From Methylococcus sp. (GTDB lineage Bacteria; Pseudomonadota; Gammaproteobacteria; Methylococcales; Methylococcaceae): 63,088 nt of DNA. Of this stretch, positions 30,694-40,636 are shown in pieces. The notes under the pieces were generated by a model. It searched no databases, had not been told where the DNA came from, and saw nothing but the letters and a program-made list of their open reading frames with translations. The translations under genes were made by a program, and so were the position numbers. Where the stretch lies: the NCBI GenBank assembly GCA_028688525.1, contig JAQTYA010000011.1:1-63088 (forward strand), in the 5' to 3' direction. How positions within the stretch are numbered: position 1 is the first letter of the stretch; each line of letters starts with the position of its first letter.

Positions 30694-31848
30694 ATGAAAT
30701 TCCCCCGCATGTGGCCATGGTTCCGCCCGTGCATCCTGGCACTCACACTTATGGCCTGTCATGGGACCGACGACAAGGCGCAAACCGAATCCGCCGCCAA
30801 TCCGCAGGACATCCTCGAAATTCCTCCGGACTCCCCCAAGTTCCGCTACATCCGAGAGGATGAGGCGATCCCCGAACAGCGCCCGTTGCTGGAACCCATT
30901 GCAGGAAAAATCACTTACGACGAAACCCAGACCGTGCGGATCTCGTCGCCCATCGCCGGGCGCGTCATCGCGATACGGGCACGGCTGGGCCTCAATGTCG
31001 GGGTAGGCACTCCTCTGCTGGAGCTGGATAGCCCTGAACTCGGGCAGGCGCAAGCGGAATACGCCAATGCCGCCGCCGACCTCAGCCTGGCGGAACACGA
31101 TTTCGAGCGGCTGAAAAACCTGTTCGAGCATGGCATCGCTCCGCACAAGGAATTCCACCAAGCCGAAGATGTGCTGGCTCGGGCCCGCAGCGAGGCGGAA
31201 CGCAGCCGTTTGCGCCTGGCGAATCTGGGTGTGCATGAAAAGCGCCCGGACAACCACTTCACCCTCAAGGCTCCCATCGCCGGCGTGGTCACCGAGCGCA
31301 ACGTCAATCCCGGCATGGAGGTCCGCCCCGATCTCACCGCTCCGTTGTTCGTAATTTCCGATCTGGACCATCTATGGGTCCTCCTTGACGTTTTCGAGAA
31401 GGATCTCGCGGTGATCCATCCCGGCCAGGACGTCAAGGTCGCGGTGCCCGCCTATCCGGAGATATTGTTCCCCGCCCGCGTCGATTACATCGGCAAAGTG
31501 GTGGACGAAACCACTCGGACGGTCAAGGTGCGCTGTCTGCTGCCCAATCCGGAAGGCAAGCTGTTGCCGTCGATGTACGCCTCGGTAGAAGTAGAAAGCC
31601 CACCCGAGGACAAAGCGATCGTCGTGCCTCTCACCGCCTTGTTCACCGAAGGCGAGTCGGACTGGGTCTTCGTTGCCCTGGGTGCAGGCCGCTACCAGAA
31701 ACGCGAGGTCAGGATAGGGCTGAGGCTGAAGAAACAGGCCGTGCTGCTCGACGGGGTACAACCCGGCGAGCGGATCGTCACCGATGGTGCCCTGCTGCTG
31801 CGCTCTGAATTCGACACCGCCACGGGCGCCGAGAAGAAACGGCCATGA
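30694..31848 (+). CDS. heavy-metal RND efflux periplasmic adaptor (CusB/CzcB-like)
   Basis: 384 residues. Lipoprotein signal with lipobox LMAC (Cys22), so inner-membrane anchored in the periplasm. Membrane-fusion domains follow: the barrel-sandwich/lipoyl half-motif ISSPIAGRVIAIRARLGLNV, a coiled-coil hairpin (about 120-185, ADLSLAEHDFERLKNLFEHG), and the second lipoyl half FTLKAPIAGVVTERNVNPG. It links the RND pump to an outer-membrane channel. Start taken at ATG 30694, where the signal sequence begins. Four-base overlap with the pump gene. No metal-binding N-terminal extension is apparent. Confidence 0.9.
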   Translation: MKFPRMWPWFRPCILALTLMACHGTDDKAQTESAANPQDILEIPPDSPKFRYIREDEAIPEQRPLLEPIAGKITYDETQTVRISSPIAGRVIAIRARLGLNVGVGTPLLELDSPELGQAQAEYANAAADLSLAEHDFERLKNLFEHGIAPHKEFHQAEDVLARARSEAERSRLRLANLGVHEKRPDNHFTLKAPIAGVVTERNVNPGMEVRPDLTAPLFVISDLDHLWVLLDVFEKDLAVIHPGQDVKVAVPAYPEILFPARVDYIGKVVDETTRTVKVRCLLPNPEGKLLPSMYASVEVESPPEDKAIVVPLTALFTEGESDWVFVALGAGRYQKREVRIGLRLKKQAVLLDGVQPGERIVTDGALLLRSEFDTATGAEKKRP

Positions 31849-34800
31849 TTCGTCACGTCATTGCGTTCAGCTTGCAGCAGCGTCTGCTCGTAATGGGTTT
31901 GGCAGTACTGCTGGCCATCGGCGGCATCCTCTCGTTCGAACGCTTGCCCGTGCAATCCTTCCCCGACGTCCAGAACGTGTTCGTGCAAGTCGTCACCCAG
32001 TTTCCCGGCCAGGCGCCGGAGGAAATTGAGAAGCTGGTGACCCTGCCGATCGAGCGTGAGATGAACGGCCTGCCCCATCTCATCAACCTGCGCTCTGTTT
32101 CCATCTTCGGGCTTTCCGTCGTCACCCTGACCTTCGACGACGATGCCGAGGACTATTTCTCCCGCCAACAGGTGCTGGAGCGGCTGCGGGCCGTCAACCT
32201 GCCTACCGAGGCCAGCACCAACCTCGGCCCGCTCAGTACGGGTGTGGGCGAAATTTACCGCTACCGCATCGAAGCGCCTAACCTATCCTTGCTCGAACAG
32301 CGCGCCCTACAAGACTGGGTGATCGAGCGGCGCTTGCGCACTGTGCAGGGCGTGGCGGATGTGGTGTCCTTCGGCGGCGGCGTGAAGCAATACCAGGTTC
32401 AGGTCGACCCCAACCGGCTGAAGGACTATCGGCTGACGGTGCAGGACGTTTACCAGGCCGTGGCCGCGAACAACGGCAACACTGGCGGAGGCTACATCGA
32501 GCACGGCTACGAAGCGCTGGTGGTGCGCGGCATCGGGCTGCTCAAATCGGCGGACGAAATCAAGTCCATCGTCGTCGCTACCCGCGACGGCGTACCGGTG
32601 CATGTCCAGAACGTCGCCACCGTGAGCGTCGGCCCGCAACCGCGCACCGGCATCGTCGGATTCAACCAGATCGACGACGTGGTGGAAGGCGTAGTGCTGC
32701 TGATCAAGGGCCGCGACGCAGTCGAAGTGCTGAACGGAGTGAAGGCGGAAATCGACGGCCTGAACCAGCACAGCCTGCCGGCCGGGGCGAAGATCGTGCC
32801 GTTCTACGACCGGACCGAACTGGTGCACCACACCATCCACACGGTCGAGCACAACATGCTGGAAGGGGCGCTGCTGATCCTAACCATCCTGATCGTGTTC
32901 CTGCGCAGGCTGGCCGCCGCCCTGGTCGTCATCGTGGTAATCCCGTTGTCGCTGCTGTTCGCTTTCATCCTTGTCGATACCCTGCACATCTCGGCGAACC
33001 TGATCTCGCTGGGCGCGATCGACTTCGGCATCATCGTCGACACCGCCGTGGTGTTGGTAGAGGCGGTCATCGTGCGGATCTCGCTGGACCTGGACCACAA
33101 AGCCAGCCTGCCGCACATGCGGCGGACCCTGCTCGAAACCAGCATCGAAATGGGCCGACCGGTGTTGTTTTCCAAAGCCATCATCATCACCGCCTTCCTG
33201 CCGATTTTCACCTTCCAGCGAGTCGAGGCGAAGATTTTCTCGCCTATGGCCTATACCCTGACCTTTGCCCTGCTCGGCTCGCTGGTCGTCAGCCTGACGC
33301 TGATCCCGGTACTGCTGACCTATCTGCTCGGTCCCCGCCTATCGGAGGCGCACAACCCGCTAGTGAGTTTCATGGAGCGGAGCTACCGGCGCCTGCTGAC
33401 CGGCGTGCTGCGCCGGCCAGCCCGCCTGTTTGCGACCAGCGGCCTGCTGCTGGTCCTCGCCGGAGGCTCGGTACATTTCATCGGCACCGAATTCATGCCC
33501 AAACTCGACGAAGGCAACGTTTGGCTCACCATTACCCTGCCGACCCCGATCTCGCTAACCAAGGGCAAGGAATTGGAGCGGGATATCCGCTCTCGATTGG
33601 CTGAATTTCCCGAAGCCCGCTCGATCACCACCCAGCTCGGTCGCCCGGAAGACGGCACCGATCCGAAAGGCTTCAATAATCTCGAAATCCTGATCGACCT
33701 GAAGGATAAAGACAGCTGGCGCTTTTCCGATAAGGATCTGCTGGTAGAGGCGATGCAGCAGAAGCTCGATGTCTTCCCCGGCCTACAATTCAATTTCTCA
33801 CAGGTCATCCAGGATAACGTGGAGGAAGCGATTTCCGGCGTCAAGGGGGAAATCGCAGTGAAGATATTCGGCGACGACTTGAAAGTCCTGCAAGAAAAAG
33901 CCGATCAAGTCACCCATATTCTGCGCTCCATCCGCGGCGCTACCGATGTCGCCGCCGAACAGCAATCAGGCTTGGCCCAGGCCGTGGTCGAGGTCGACCG
34001 GACCGCCATCGCCCGCTACGGCGTCAGCGTCGACGACGTGGAGGAAACCATCGGCATCGCCGTAGGCGGCCGCGCCGCCACGCGCTTCCTGGAGGGCGAA
34101 CGGCGTTTCGATGTGGTGGTCAGGATGAAGGAGGACGCCCGCGACTCGGTCGGCGCCTTGGCCGATCTCACGGTCACCACGCCGCAGGGCAGCCGCGTAC
34201 CGCTCGCCGAACTGGCTGCCATCAAGGTCGATCAGGGCGCCTCCCGCATCAGTCGCGAGGATAACCGGCGCCGCATCGCCATCAAATGCAACCTGATCGA
34301 CCGCGACCAGGGCGGCTTCGTCGCCGAAGCCCAGGAACGCGTGGCCCGGGAGGTTCACCTTCCCCCCGGCTACCGCATGCTCTGGAGCGGCCAGTTCGAA
34401 AACCAGCAGCGAGCCATGAAGCGGCTGTCCGTGATCGTGCCGATCAGCCTCTTGCTGATCTTTCTCCTGTTATTCTGGACATTCAAGTCGATGCGCCATG
34501 CCGGCCTGATTGTGATGAACGTGCCGTTCGCACTGATCGGCGGCCTGGGCGCATTACTCCTGACCGGGATCAACCTGAGCGTATCGGCGGCCGTGGGTTT
34601 TATTGCGCTGTTCGGCATCGCGGTACAGAACGGGGTGATCCTGCTGTCCCAGATCAACCAGTTGCGCATGGAAGGGCGCGGCATGACGGCGGCGATCATC
34701 GACGGCTCGGTGAGCCGCCTCCGGCCAGTGGTTATGACTGCTTTGATGGCCATGCTGGGCCTATTCCCGGCCGCGCTGTCGCACGCCGTGGGATCGGAAA

Positions 34801-34910
34801 CGGCCCGGCCGTTCGCCGTGGTCATCATCGGCGGCCTGGTCAGCGCTACCGTCTTGACTCTGACCCTGCTGCCGGTACTCTACCGGCGTTTCGGAGGAGT
34901 CGCTTCGTGA
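31845..34910 (+). CDS. heavy-metal efflux RND transporter (CusA/CzcA family)
   Basis: 1021 residues, twelve predicted membrane helices and two large periplasmic loops. The proton-relay motif in TM4 has the three acidic residues of the HME-RND class: Asp393, Asp399 and Glu406 (DFGIIVDTAVVLVEA). The usual Asn after the Glu is Ala. Proton-driven export of metal ions, probably Cu/Ag or Zn/Co/Cd; the metal cannot be fixed from sequence alone. It overlaps the adaptor before it (4 bases) and the PII-like gene after it. No outer-membrane channel gene is in the window. Confidence 0.93.
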   Translation: MIRHVIAFSLQQRLLVMGLAVLLAIGGILSFERLPVQSFPDVQNVFVQVVTQFPGQAPEEIEKLVTLPIEREMNGLPHLINLRSVSIFGLSVVTLTFDDDAEDYFSRQQVLERLRAVNLPTEASTNLGPLSTGVGEIYRYRIEAPNLSLLEQRALQDWVIERRLRTVQGVADVVSFGGGVKQYQVQVDPNRLKDYRLTVQDVYQAVAANNGNTGGGYIEHGYEALVVRGIGLLKSADEIKSIVVATRDGVPVHVQNVATVSVGPQPRTGIVGFNQIDDVVEGVVLLIKGRDAVEVLNGVKAEIDGLNQHSLPAGAKIVPFYDRTELVHHTIHTVEHNMLEGALLILTILIVFLRRLAAALVVIVVIPLSLLFAFILVDTLHISANLISLGAIDFGIIVDTAVVLVEAVIVRISLDLDHKASLPHMRRTLLETSIEMGRPVLFSKAIIITAFLPIFTFQRVEAKIFSPMAYTLTFALLGSLVVSLTLIPVLLTYLLGPRLSEAHNPLVSFMERSYRRLLTGVLRRPARLFATSGLLLVLAGGSVHFIGTEFMPKLDEGNVWLTITLPTPISLTKGKELERDIRSRLAEFPEARSITTQLGRPEDGTDPKGFNNLEILIDLKDKDSWRFSDKDLLVEAMQQKLDVFPGLQFNFSQVIQDNVEEAISGVKGEIAVKIFGDDLKVLQEKADQVTHILRSIRGATDVAAEQQSGLAQAVVEVDRTAIARYGVSVDDVEETIGIAVGGRAATRFLEGERRFDVVVRMKEDARDSVGALADLTVTTPQGSRVPLAELAAIKVDQGASRISREDNRRRIAIKCNLIDRDQGGFVAEAQERVAREVHLPPGYRMLWSGQFENQQRAMKRLSVIVPISLLLIFLLLFWTFKSMRHAGLIVMNVPFALIGGLGALLLTGINLSVSAAVGFIALFGIAVQNGVILLSQINQLRMEGRGMTAAIIDGSVSRLRPVVMTALMAMLGLFPAALSHAVGSETARPFAVVIIGGLVSATVLTLTLLPVLYRRFGGVAS

Positions 34911-35224
34911 AAGAAATTCGCGCCTATATCCAGCCCTTCATGCTGTCCAAACTGACGGTCGCCCTGCTCGACATCCCCGGTTTTCCGGGGATGAGCGTAT
35001 CGGACTGCGAAGGCTTCGGCCGCAGCAAAGCCAGTGCGGCGCAGGATTTTACGCCGTTCATGGCCAAAAAACGGATCGAGATCTTCGCACCCGACGACTT
35101 GGCCGATCGCATCGCCGCCGTACTCATGGAAACCGCCAACACCCACCAGCCGGGCGCAGGCACCGTCTACATCCTGGACGTCGGCCGCAGCGCCCGTATC
35201 AGCACCGGGGAATGGGAAAGCTGA
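34907..35224 (+). CDS. PII-like protein of the RND-linked group (PII-NG type)
   Basis: 105 residues, GlnB/PII fold: KEIRAYIQPFMLSKLTVALL, GMSVSDCEGFGRSK, KRIEIFAPDDLADRIAAVLM, and a final RISTGEWE like the PII C-terminus. The T-loop region (ASAAQDFTPFMA) is short and lacks the uridylylated tyrosine. GTG 34907 overlaps the pump stop and has GGAGGAG (34893-34899) before it, showing tight coupling. PII-like genes joined to CusA/CzcA pumps have been noted as a distinct group; the function is not established. It may sense a nucleotide and act on the pump. Confidence 0.85.
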   Translation: MKEIRAYIQPFMLSKLTVALLDIPGFPGMSVSDCEGFGRSKASAAQDFTPFMAKKRIEIFAPDDLADRIAAVLMETANTHQPGAGTVYILDVGRSARISTGEWES

Positions 35225-35293
35225 GCGGCTTGGAGTAATCTTGGCCCCGCGCCGGCTCGGGCGCTGCCTCTTCCGACCTCAAGCCCGATTTCA

Positions 35294-37174
35294 ATGGACC
35301 GAACCCAACCGAAACCCTCAGGCTTTCTAACCCTGTCCGCCGGCGCCCTAGGCGTGGTGTATGGCGATATCGGCACCAGCCCGCTCTACACCGTCAGGGA
35401 AATTTTCAGCGGCGCGCACGGGGTGCCGCTGACGCCAGAAAATATACTGGGCGCGCTGTCCCTGATCTTCTGGGCCTTGCTGATCATCGTCTCGGTGAAA
35501 TACGTGCTGTTCGTGATGCACGCCGACAACCACGGAGAAGGCGGCATCATGGCTCTGACCGCCCTGGCCTTGAGGCAGCGGCACCGGCGCGGACAACGGG
35601 CTTGGATCATCATCCTAGGCCTGTTTGGCACGGCGCTGTTCTATGGCGACGGGATGATCACGCCGGCAATTTCGGTACTGGGCGCCATGGAAGGCCTAGG
35701 GGTCGCCACCCCAGCTTTGTCGCGCTACGTGGTGCCGGGCTCGATCCTGGTGTTGCTGCTGCTGTTCCTGATCCAGCGCCGGGGCACGGAACGCGTCGGC
35801 AAGCTGTTCGGCCCCATCATGCTGATCTGGTTTCTGGCCATCGGCACGATGGGGTTCGAGAGCATGCGCCAGACGTTGGAAGTGCTAGCCGCCTTCAATC
35901 CGATGTACGGATTCCGCTTTCTCACGATGCATCAGGGGATAGGCTTCGCGGCGCTCGGCTCGGTGATTTTGGCCGTTACCGGCGCGGAAGCGCTCTATGC
36001 CGACATGGGACACTTCGGCAAGACCCCGATCCGCGCCACCTGGTTCGCCCTTGTGTTCCCGGCCCTGATCCTCAACTATCTGGGTCAGGCCGCGCTGCTG
36101 ATCCGTAACCCTGAAGCAATTCAGAATCCGTTCTATCTGCTGGCGCCGGAATGGGCGCTCTATCCGATGATCGGCCTGGCCACCGCCGCTACGGTGATCG
36201 CCTCCCAAGCCGTGATCTCCGGCGCCTTCTCGCTGACCCACCAGGCCATCCAGCTCGATTACCTGCCGCGGCAGCGGCTGGTCCACACGTCGCAGTCCGA
36301 ACGGGGCCAGATCTATGCGCCGGCCGTGAACCGGATGCTGCTGATTTCGGTGCTGGCCCTGGTGCTGGTATTCGGCTCTTCGTCCAGCCTAGCTTCGGCT
36401 TACGGCTTGTCCGTGGTCGGCACCATGGTGGTCACCACGCTGCTAGCCCTGGTCGTGGCTCGCGACACTTGGCACTGGCCGCTGTTGGCCCTGGCGGCGA
36501 CCGGCGCGATACTGCTCGCCGTCGACTTAGGGTTCCTCTCGGCCAACCTGACCAAGCTCGGCGACGGCGGCTGGATTCCGCTGTGTCTGGCGCTGATTCT
36601 AGGCGTAGCCATGTCGACTTGGAAGAAAGGCCGGGATCTTTTGTTCGCGCGTCTGCAGCAGGAGTCCGAGTCGCTGAGCCGGTTCCTGCAGCGCCTGACC
36701 GACAATCCGCCGCCGTTCCGCCCGACCGGCACCGCCATCTTCCTGACCGCGCGCAATCTGAGCCTGCCGGTCGCGCTGCTGCGCAACTACGAGCACAATC
36801 AGGTGATCCACGAACGGGTGATCCTGCTGACGATGGCGACACTGGACAAACCCTATGCGTCGGAGAAGGAAAAAATCATGATCGAAGCCCTCGAACATAA
36901 TTTCTTCCGGATCACCACACGCTTCGGCTTCATGGAGCGGCCCAACGTATTGCGTATGCTGAACCTGTGCCGGCACGCAGGGCTCAACATCGAACTCGAC
37001 CAGACCACTTTCTTCCTGGGACGGGAAACCCTGATCCGCTCCAGCGACCACGGCCTGAACCGCTGGGAAGAAGTGCTTTTCATCTCCATGTTCCGCAATG
37101 CCTACAACCCTACCGGCTATTTCAAGCTGCCGGTGGACCGGGTGGTTGAATTGGGGGCAGTTATTGCGATATAG
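35294..37174 (+). CDS. kup: Kup-type potassium uptake protein
   Basis: 626 residues. N-terminal membrane domain with about twelve helices opening with LGVVYGDIGTSPLYTVRE, the hallmark of Kup/HAK transporters, followed by a cytoplasmic C-terminal domain (about 455-626, GTAIFLTA...LLRNYEHNQVIHERVILLT). Imports K+ with protons. The start is the first ATG before the conserved segment. Its 3' end overlaps the convergent ZIP gene by 14 bases. Confidence 0.95.
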   Translation: MDRTQPKPSGFLTLSAGALGVVYGDIGTSPLYTVREIFSGAHGVPLTPENILGALSLIFWALLIIVSVKYVLFVMHADNHGEGGIMALTALALRQRHRRGQRAWIIILGLFGTALFYGDGMITPAISVLGAMEGLGVATPALSRYVVPGSILVLLLLFLIQRRGTERVGKLFGPIMLIWFLAIGTMGFESMRQTLEVLAAFNPMYGFRFLTMHQGIGFAALGSVILAVTGAEALYADMGHFGKTPIRATWFALVFPALILNYLGQAALLIRNPEAIQNPFYLLAPEWALYPMIGLATAATVIASQAVISGAFSLTHQAIQLDYLPRQRLVHTSQSERGQIYAPAVNRMLLISVLALVLVFGSSSSLASAYGLSVVGTMVVTTLLALVVARDTWHWPLLALAATGAILLAVDLGFLSANLTKLGDGGWIPLCLALILGVAMSTWKKGRDLLFARLQQESESLSRFLQRLTDNPPPFRPTGTAIFLTARNLSLPVALLRNYEHNQVIHERVILLTMATLDKPYASEKEKIMIEALEHNFFRITTRFGFMERPNVLRMLNLCRHAGLNIELDQTTFFLGRETLIRSSDHGLNRWEEVLFISMFRNAYNPTGYFKLPVDRVVELGAVIAI

Positions 37175-37979
37175 CCGGGACGGCCTCCGGGAGCCCGTCC
37201 TGCACGCTTTCGGCCCAATGGTGAACCGCCACGATCAACGCGATGCCGGCGGCGATCATGATCAGCTGCTGGACGGCTGCACCCAGATGGGTTCTTCGGT
37301 GTAGCGAGGGAATCAGGTCGGCGACGGCGACGTAGATGAAACTGGACGCCGCCAGCGCCAGCACGTAAGGCAAGACACCGTGCATCCGGTCCAGCGCGAA
37401 ATAGGCGGCCACTCCGCCGACCACCGTCCCTAGGCTGGACATGAGGTTGTACCACAGCGCCTTCGCCTTCCCGTAGCCGCTCTGCAGCAGGATGGCAAAG
37501 TCGCCGACTTCCTGCGGAATCTCGTGCGCCGCGACAGCTAGGCTGGTGACGATGCCGAGCTGGATATCGGTCAGGAAGGCCGCCGCGATCAGCACCCCGT
37601 CGACCAGGTTATGGATCGCATCGCCGATGACGATGAGCGTACCTGCGGGCTGATGAAAATGGCCTTCCCTGTGCGTCTCGCAATCCCCCGCGTGGCAGTG
37701 GCGCCATAGCAGCAGCTTCTCCAGCACGAAAAAACCGAGGATACCGGCCAGCACCGTGGCGAACAGCATCTCGAAATTGCCAACGCCGACGCCTTCTGCA
37801 GCCTCCGGAATGAGGTGTAGGAACGCCACGCTGAGCAACGAACCCAACGCGAAGCTGACGCCATGAGGTAGCAGATGCGGATGACGATCCTCCGGGACGA
37901 GGAGGAACAAGGACGCAGCAAGAACGCTCAGTGCGCCGCCCAGCAGGGAAAACAACAGAATCCAGAGTAAGACGCTCAT
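37161..37979 (-). CDS. ZIP-family divalent metal transporter
   Basis: 272 residues, about eight membrane helices. ZIP metal-site motifs in helices 4 and 5: HNLVDGVLIAAAF and HEIPQEVGDFAIL. A His-rich loop (WRHCHAGDCETHREGHFHQP, about 90-112) probably binds zinc or another divalent ion. Import into the cytoplasm is the usual direction. It follows pgeF by 22 bases and is likely part of a rluD-pgeF-ZIP transcript. Confidence 0.9.
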   Translation of the reverse strand: MSVLLWILLFSLLGGALSVLAASLFLLVPEDRHPHLLPHGVSFALGSLLSVAFLHLIPEAAEGVGVGNFEMLFATVLAGILGFFVLEKLLLWRHCHAGDCETHREGHFHQPAGTLIVIGDAIHNLVDGVLIAAAFLTDIQLGIVTSLAVAAHEIPQEVGDFAILLQSGYGKAKALWYNLMSSLGTVVGGVAAYFALDRMHGVLPYVLALAASSFIYVAVADLIPSLHRRTHLGAAVQQLIMIAAGIALIVAVHHWAESVQDGLPEAVPAISQ

Positions 37980-38001
37980 CGGCGGTAAATGTAAGAAGGG
38001 T

Positions 38002-38727
38002 TTATTGATCGCGCCAGATGAGCGTGGCCATCCGGCCCGTCACCCCGTCACGCCGATAGGAAAAGAAACGGCCGGCGTCGGTATACGTGCACCATCGGCC
38101 GCCATAAACATCGCTGACCCCGAGACGCCGGAGGCGCAGCCGCGCTAGCAGATAGATATCGGCCAGCCAGCGGCCATTATCGCCGGGGCGAAAGGCCGCG
38201 TCACTCGCCGCATCCTGCTCGAGGAAAACGGTCCGGACCTCACCCCCGACCGCGAAGGCCTCGGGGCCGATAGCGGGACCGAGCCAGGCCATCAGCTCGC
38301 CCGTCCCCAGGGAGCCGACGGCACTCTCGATCACCCCGCCCGCCAACCCTTTCCAGCCGGCATGTACCGCCGCCACGCCCTTGCCGTCCTTGGTACACAA
38401 CAGGACCGGCAGGCAATCGGCAGTCATCACCGCGCAAACGACGCCTGTGGCCCGCGTATAACTGGCGTCCGCCGCCGGCTCGGCGTCCATCCCCGCTTCC
38501 ACCGCGTCGCTCCCGTGCACCTGGCGCAGCCAGGCCGGCTCCGCCGGCAGGTCCAACATGCGGCGCACGTACTCTCGGTTCGCGGCGACTGCGTCCAGGT
38601 CGTCGCCGACATGGGTGCCGAGATTCAGCCCCGCATAAACGCCATCGCTAGCACCACCCCCGCGCAATGTCGAAGCCGCCCGCACGCCGTGCGGTGCCGG
38701 CCAGTCCGGCTCGATCCAGCCGCTCAC
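38002..38727 (-). CDS. pgeF: PgeF/YfiH peptidoglycan editing factor (laccase-domain protein)
   Basis: 241 residues. Contains MTADCLPVLLC and AAVHAGWKGLAGGVIE, the zinc-site motifs of the YfiH/DUF152 family. E. coli PgeF removes wrongly incorporated L-serine from UDP-MurNAc; relatives act on purine nucleosides. Older labels call it polyphenol oxidase. Overlaps the end of rluD by 4 bases; the rluD-pgeF pair is common in gammaproteobacteria. Confidence 0.92.
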   Translation of the reverse strand: MSGWIEPDWPAPHGVRAASTLRGGGASDGVYAGLNLGTHVGDDLDAVAANREYVRRMLDLPAEPAWLRQVHGSDAVEAGMDAEPAADASYTRATGVVCAVMTADCLPVLLCTKDGKGVAAVHAGWKGLAGGVIESAVGSLGTGELMAWLGPAIGPEAFAVGGEVRTVFLEQDAASDAAFRPGDNGRWLADIYLLARLRLRRLGVSDVYGGRWCTYTDAGRFFSYRRDGVTGRMATLIWRDQ

Positions 38728-39665
38728 GCCAGACTCCGGAACAGGCCGAGCAAGGCTTCAAAATCCTGCGGCAACGGCGACTCCCAAGCCAAGGACTCGC
38801 CCGTCGCCGGATGGATCAGCCCCAGCCGTGCCGCGTGCAGGGCCTGGCGGCGGAACCCTCGCAAGACCTCGATCGAGTCCGGATCGGCGCCGGCGGGAAT
38901 GCGCTGGCGGCCGCCGTAGACCGGATCGCCGACCAAAGGGTGATGCAGATGGGCCATGTGGACGCGAATCTGGTGGGTACGGCCGGTTTCCAGCCTGACC
39001 CGGAGCAAGGTGTGCTGAGGAAAGCGCTCCGCCACCCGGTAGTGGGTCACGGAATCCTTCCCGTCCGGACGCACGGCGAAACGCTTGCGGTCGGAGGGAT
39101 GGCGCCCGATCGGCGCATCCACCGTCGCGCCGGCGGTCACTACCCCATGCACCAGAGCGAGGTACTCGCGGCTCACGCTGCGATCCTTGAGCTGGTCCAC
39201 CAGAGATTTGTGCGCTTCCAGCGTGCGGGCCACCACCAGCAGACCGCTGGTGTCCTTATCCAGCCGGTGCACGATGCCGCAGCGAGGAATCGCCGCGAGC
39301 CCTGGATCGTGATGCAGCAACGCATTCTGCAACGTCCCGCCCGGATGTCCCGCGGCAGGATGCACCACCAGCCCGGCAGGCTTATCGATGACAAACAGCG
39401 AAGCATCGGCGTGAACGATGGCCAGGGGAATCGGCTCGGCTTCTAACTCGACCACGTCCTCAGCTTCCGCGTGCAACTCGATGCACTCGCCGCCGAGCAG
39501 CTTCTGGCGAGGCGAGGCCTGCGCGCCGTCCAGCAGGGCATGGCCATCCTTGATCCATGTTTGCAAGCGGGACCGGGAAAAATCCGGAAACAGCACGGCC
39601 ATGGCCTGATCCAGCCGCAGGCCGGCAAGCTCGGGGGGAATCTCGGTTTTCAGTGTTCGGATCAC
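38724..39665 (-). CDS. rluD: 23S rRNA pseudouridine synthase RluD
   Basis: 313 residues. N-terminal S4 RNA-binding domain (about 14-75, GLRLDQAMAVLFPDFSRSRL) and the RluA-family catalytic domain with HRLDKDTSGLLVVA, whose Asp is the nucleophile. RluD modifies U1911, U1915 and U1917 in helix 69 of 23S rRNA. RluD is favoured over RluC by its position before pgeF and back-to-back with bamD, a conserved arrangement. Confidence 0.93.
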   Translation of the reverse strand: MIRTLKTEIPPELAGLRLDQAMAVLFPDFSRSRLQTWIKDGHALLDGAQASPRQKLLGGECIELHAEAEDVVELEAEPIPLAIVHADASLFVIDKPAGLVVHPAAGHPGGTLQNALLHHDPGLAAIPRCGIVHRLDKDTSGLLVVARTLEAHKSLVDQLKDRSVSREYLALVHGVVTAGATVDAPIGRHPSDRKRFAVRPDGKDSVTHYRVAERFPQHTLLRVRLETGRTHQIRVHMAHLHHPLVGDPVYGGRQRIPAGADPDSIEVLRGFRRQALHAARLGLIHPATGESLAWESPLPQDFEALLGLFRSLA

Positions 39666-39765
39666 GGTTCGCGGAAGAGGAAAAGGTCTAGGAATGCGGT
39701 TATACTTTTGGGCCTTTCGGACGGCTGACGCTCGTCAATTGCATACACGAGGTACATTCCCGCTC

Positions 39766-40632
39766 ATGGGCTTCCCCCGCCGCATCGTACTGATCGTCGC
39801 CTTACTGGGAACCGCGATGTCAGGTCTCACCGCTTGTTCGTCGATCCCGTTTCCGTTCTGGTCGGGCGGCAAGGAAGAAGACGCTGACATCAAGGATGAG
39901 CACGCCGACTGGGGCCCGGCTCAGTTCTATGCCGAAGCCAAGCACGCCATGATGGACGGCTCTTACGACAAAGCCATCAAATTATACGAGAAACTGGAAG
40001 CCCGGTATCCGTTCGGCGAATACGCAACCCAGGCACAGATCGACGTAGCCTTCTGCTACTACAAAAATAACGAACCGGAATCCGCCCTGGCTGCGGTCGA
40101 CCGCTTTATCAAGCTCAACCCGACCGAGCCCCATGTCGACTACGCCTATTACCTGAAAGGCCTGATCAACTACAACCGCGGCATAGGCTTCATCGACCGC
40201 TGGCTGCCGACCGACTCATCTCAGCGCGACCCGGGCTCCGCCCGCGACGCCTACAACGACTTCGAAACGCTGCTCGCCAAGTTCCCGAACAGCCAGTACC
40301 GGGAAGACGCCAAGCAGCGGGCGATAGCCCTGCGCAACAACCTCGCGATGTACGACATCCATGTAGCCGATTACTACATGCGGCGCCGGGCCTATATCGC
40401 AGCGATACGGCGCTCGGCTGAAGTGGTCCAGAAGTACCAGCGTACCCAGGCCATACCCCATGCCCTGAAGATCATGGAACAGGCCTACCGTGAGCTCGAC
40501 ATGCCGCAAATGGCGGACGACATCGCTCGCGTCTACGCCCTGAACTACGCCGAGGGTCACCTCAGCAAGGACGAGAACTACGAACGCTTGGTCATGGAAG
40601 AAGTCTGGGACTTCATCGGCTTCGACAAATAG
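39766..40632 (+). CDS. bamD: outer-membrane assembly lipoprotein BamD
   Basis: 288 residues. Lipoprotein signal with lipobox LTAC (Cys24), then TPR-like repeats (FYAEAKHAMMDGSYDKAIKL, YPFGEYATQAQIDVAFCYYK, NYNRGIGFIDR) as in ComL/BamD. Part of the Bam complex that inserts beta-barrels in the outer membrane. ATG 39766 is used because the signal sequence starts there; the open frame from 39694 adds a non-signal extension. TATACT at 39701-39706 may be a -10, without a clear -35. Divergent from rluD. Confidence 0.94.
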   Translation: MGFPRRIVLIVALLGTAMSGLTACSSIPFPFWSGGKEEDADIKDEHADWGPAQFYAEAKHAMMDGSYDKAIKLYEKLEARYPFGEYATQAQIDVAFCYYKNNEPESALAAVDRFIKLNPTEPHVDYAYYLKGLINYNRGIGFIDRWLPTDSSQRDPGSARDAYNDFETLLAKFPNSQYREDAKQRAIALRNNLAMYDIHVADYYMRRRAYIAAIRRSAEVVQKYQRTQAIPHALKIMEQAYRELDMPQMADDIARVYALNYAEGHLSKDENYERLVMEEVWDFIGFDK

Positions 40633-40636
40633 CGCG

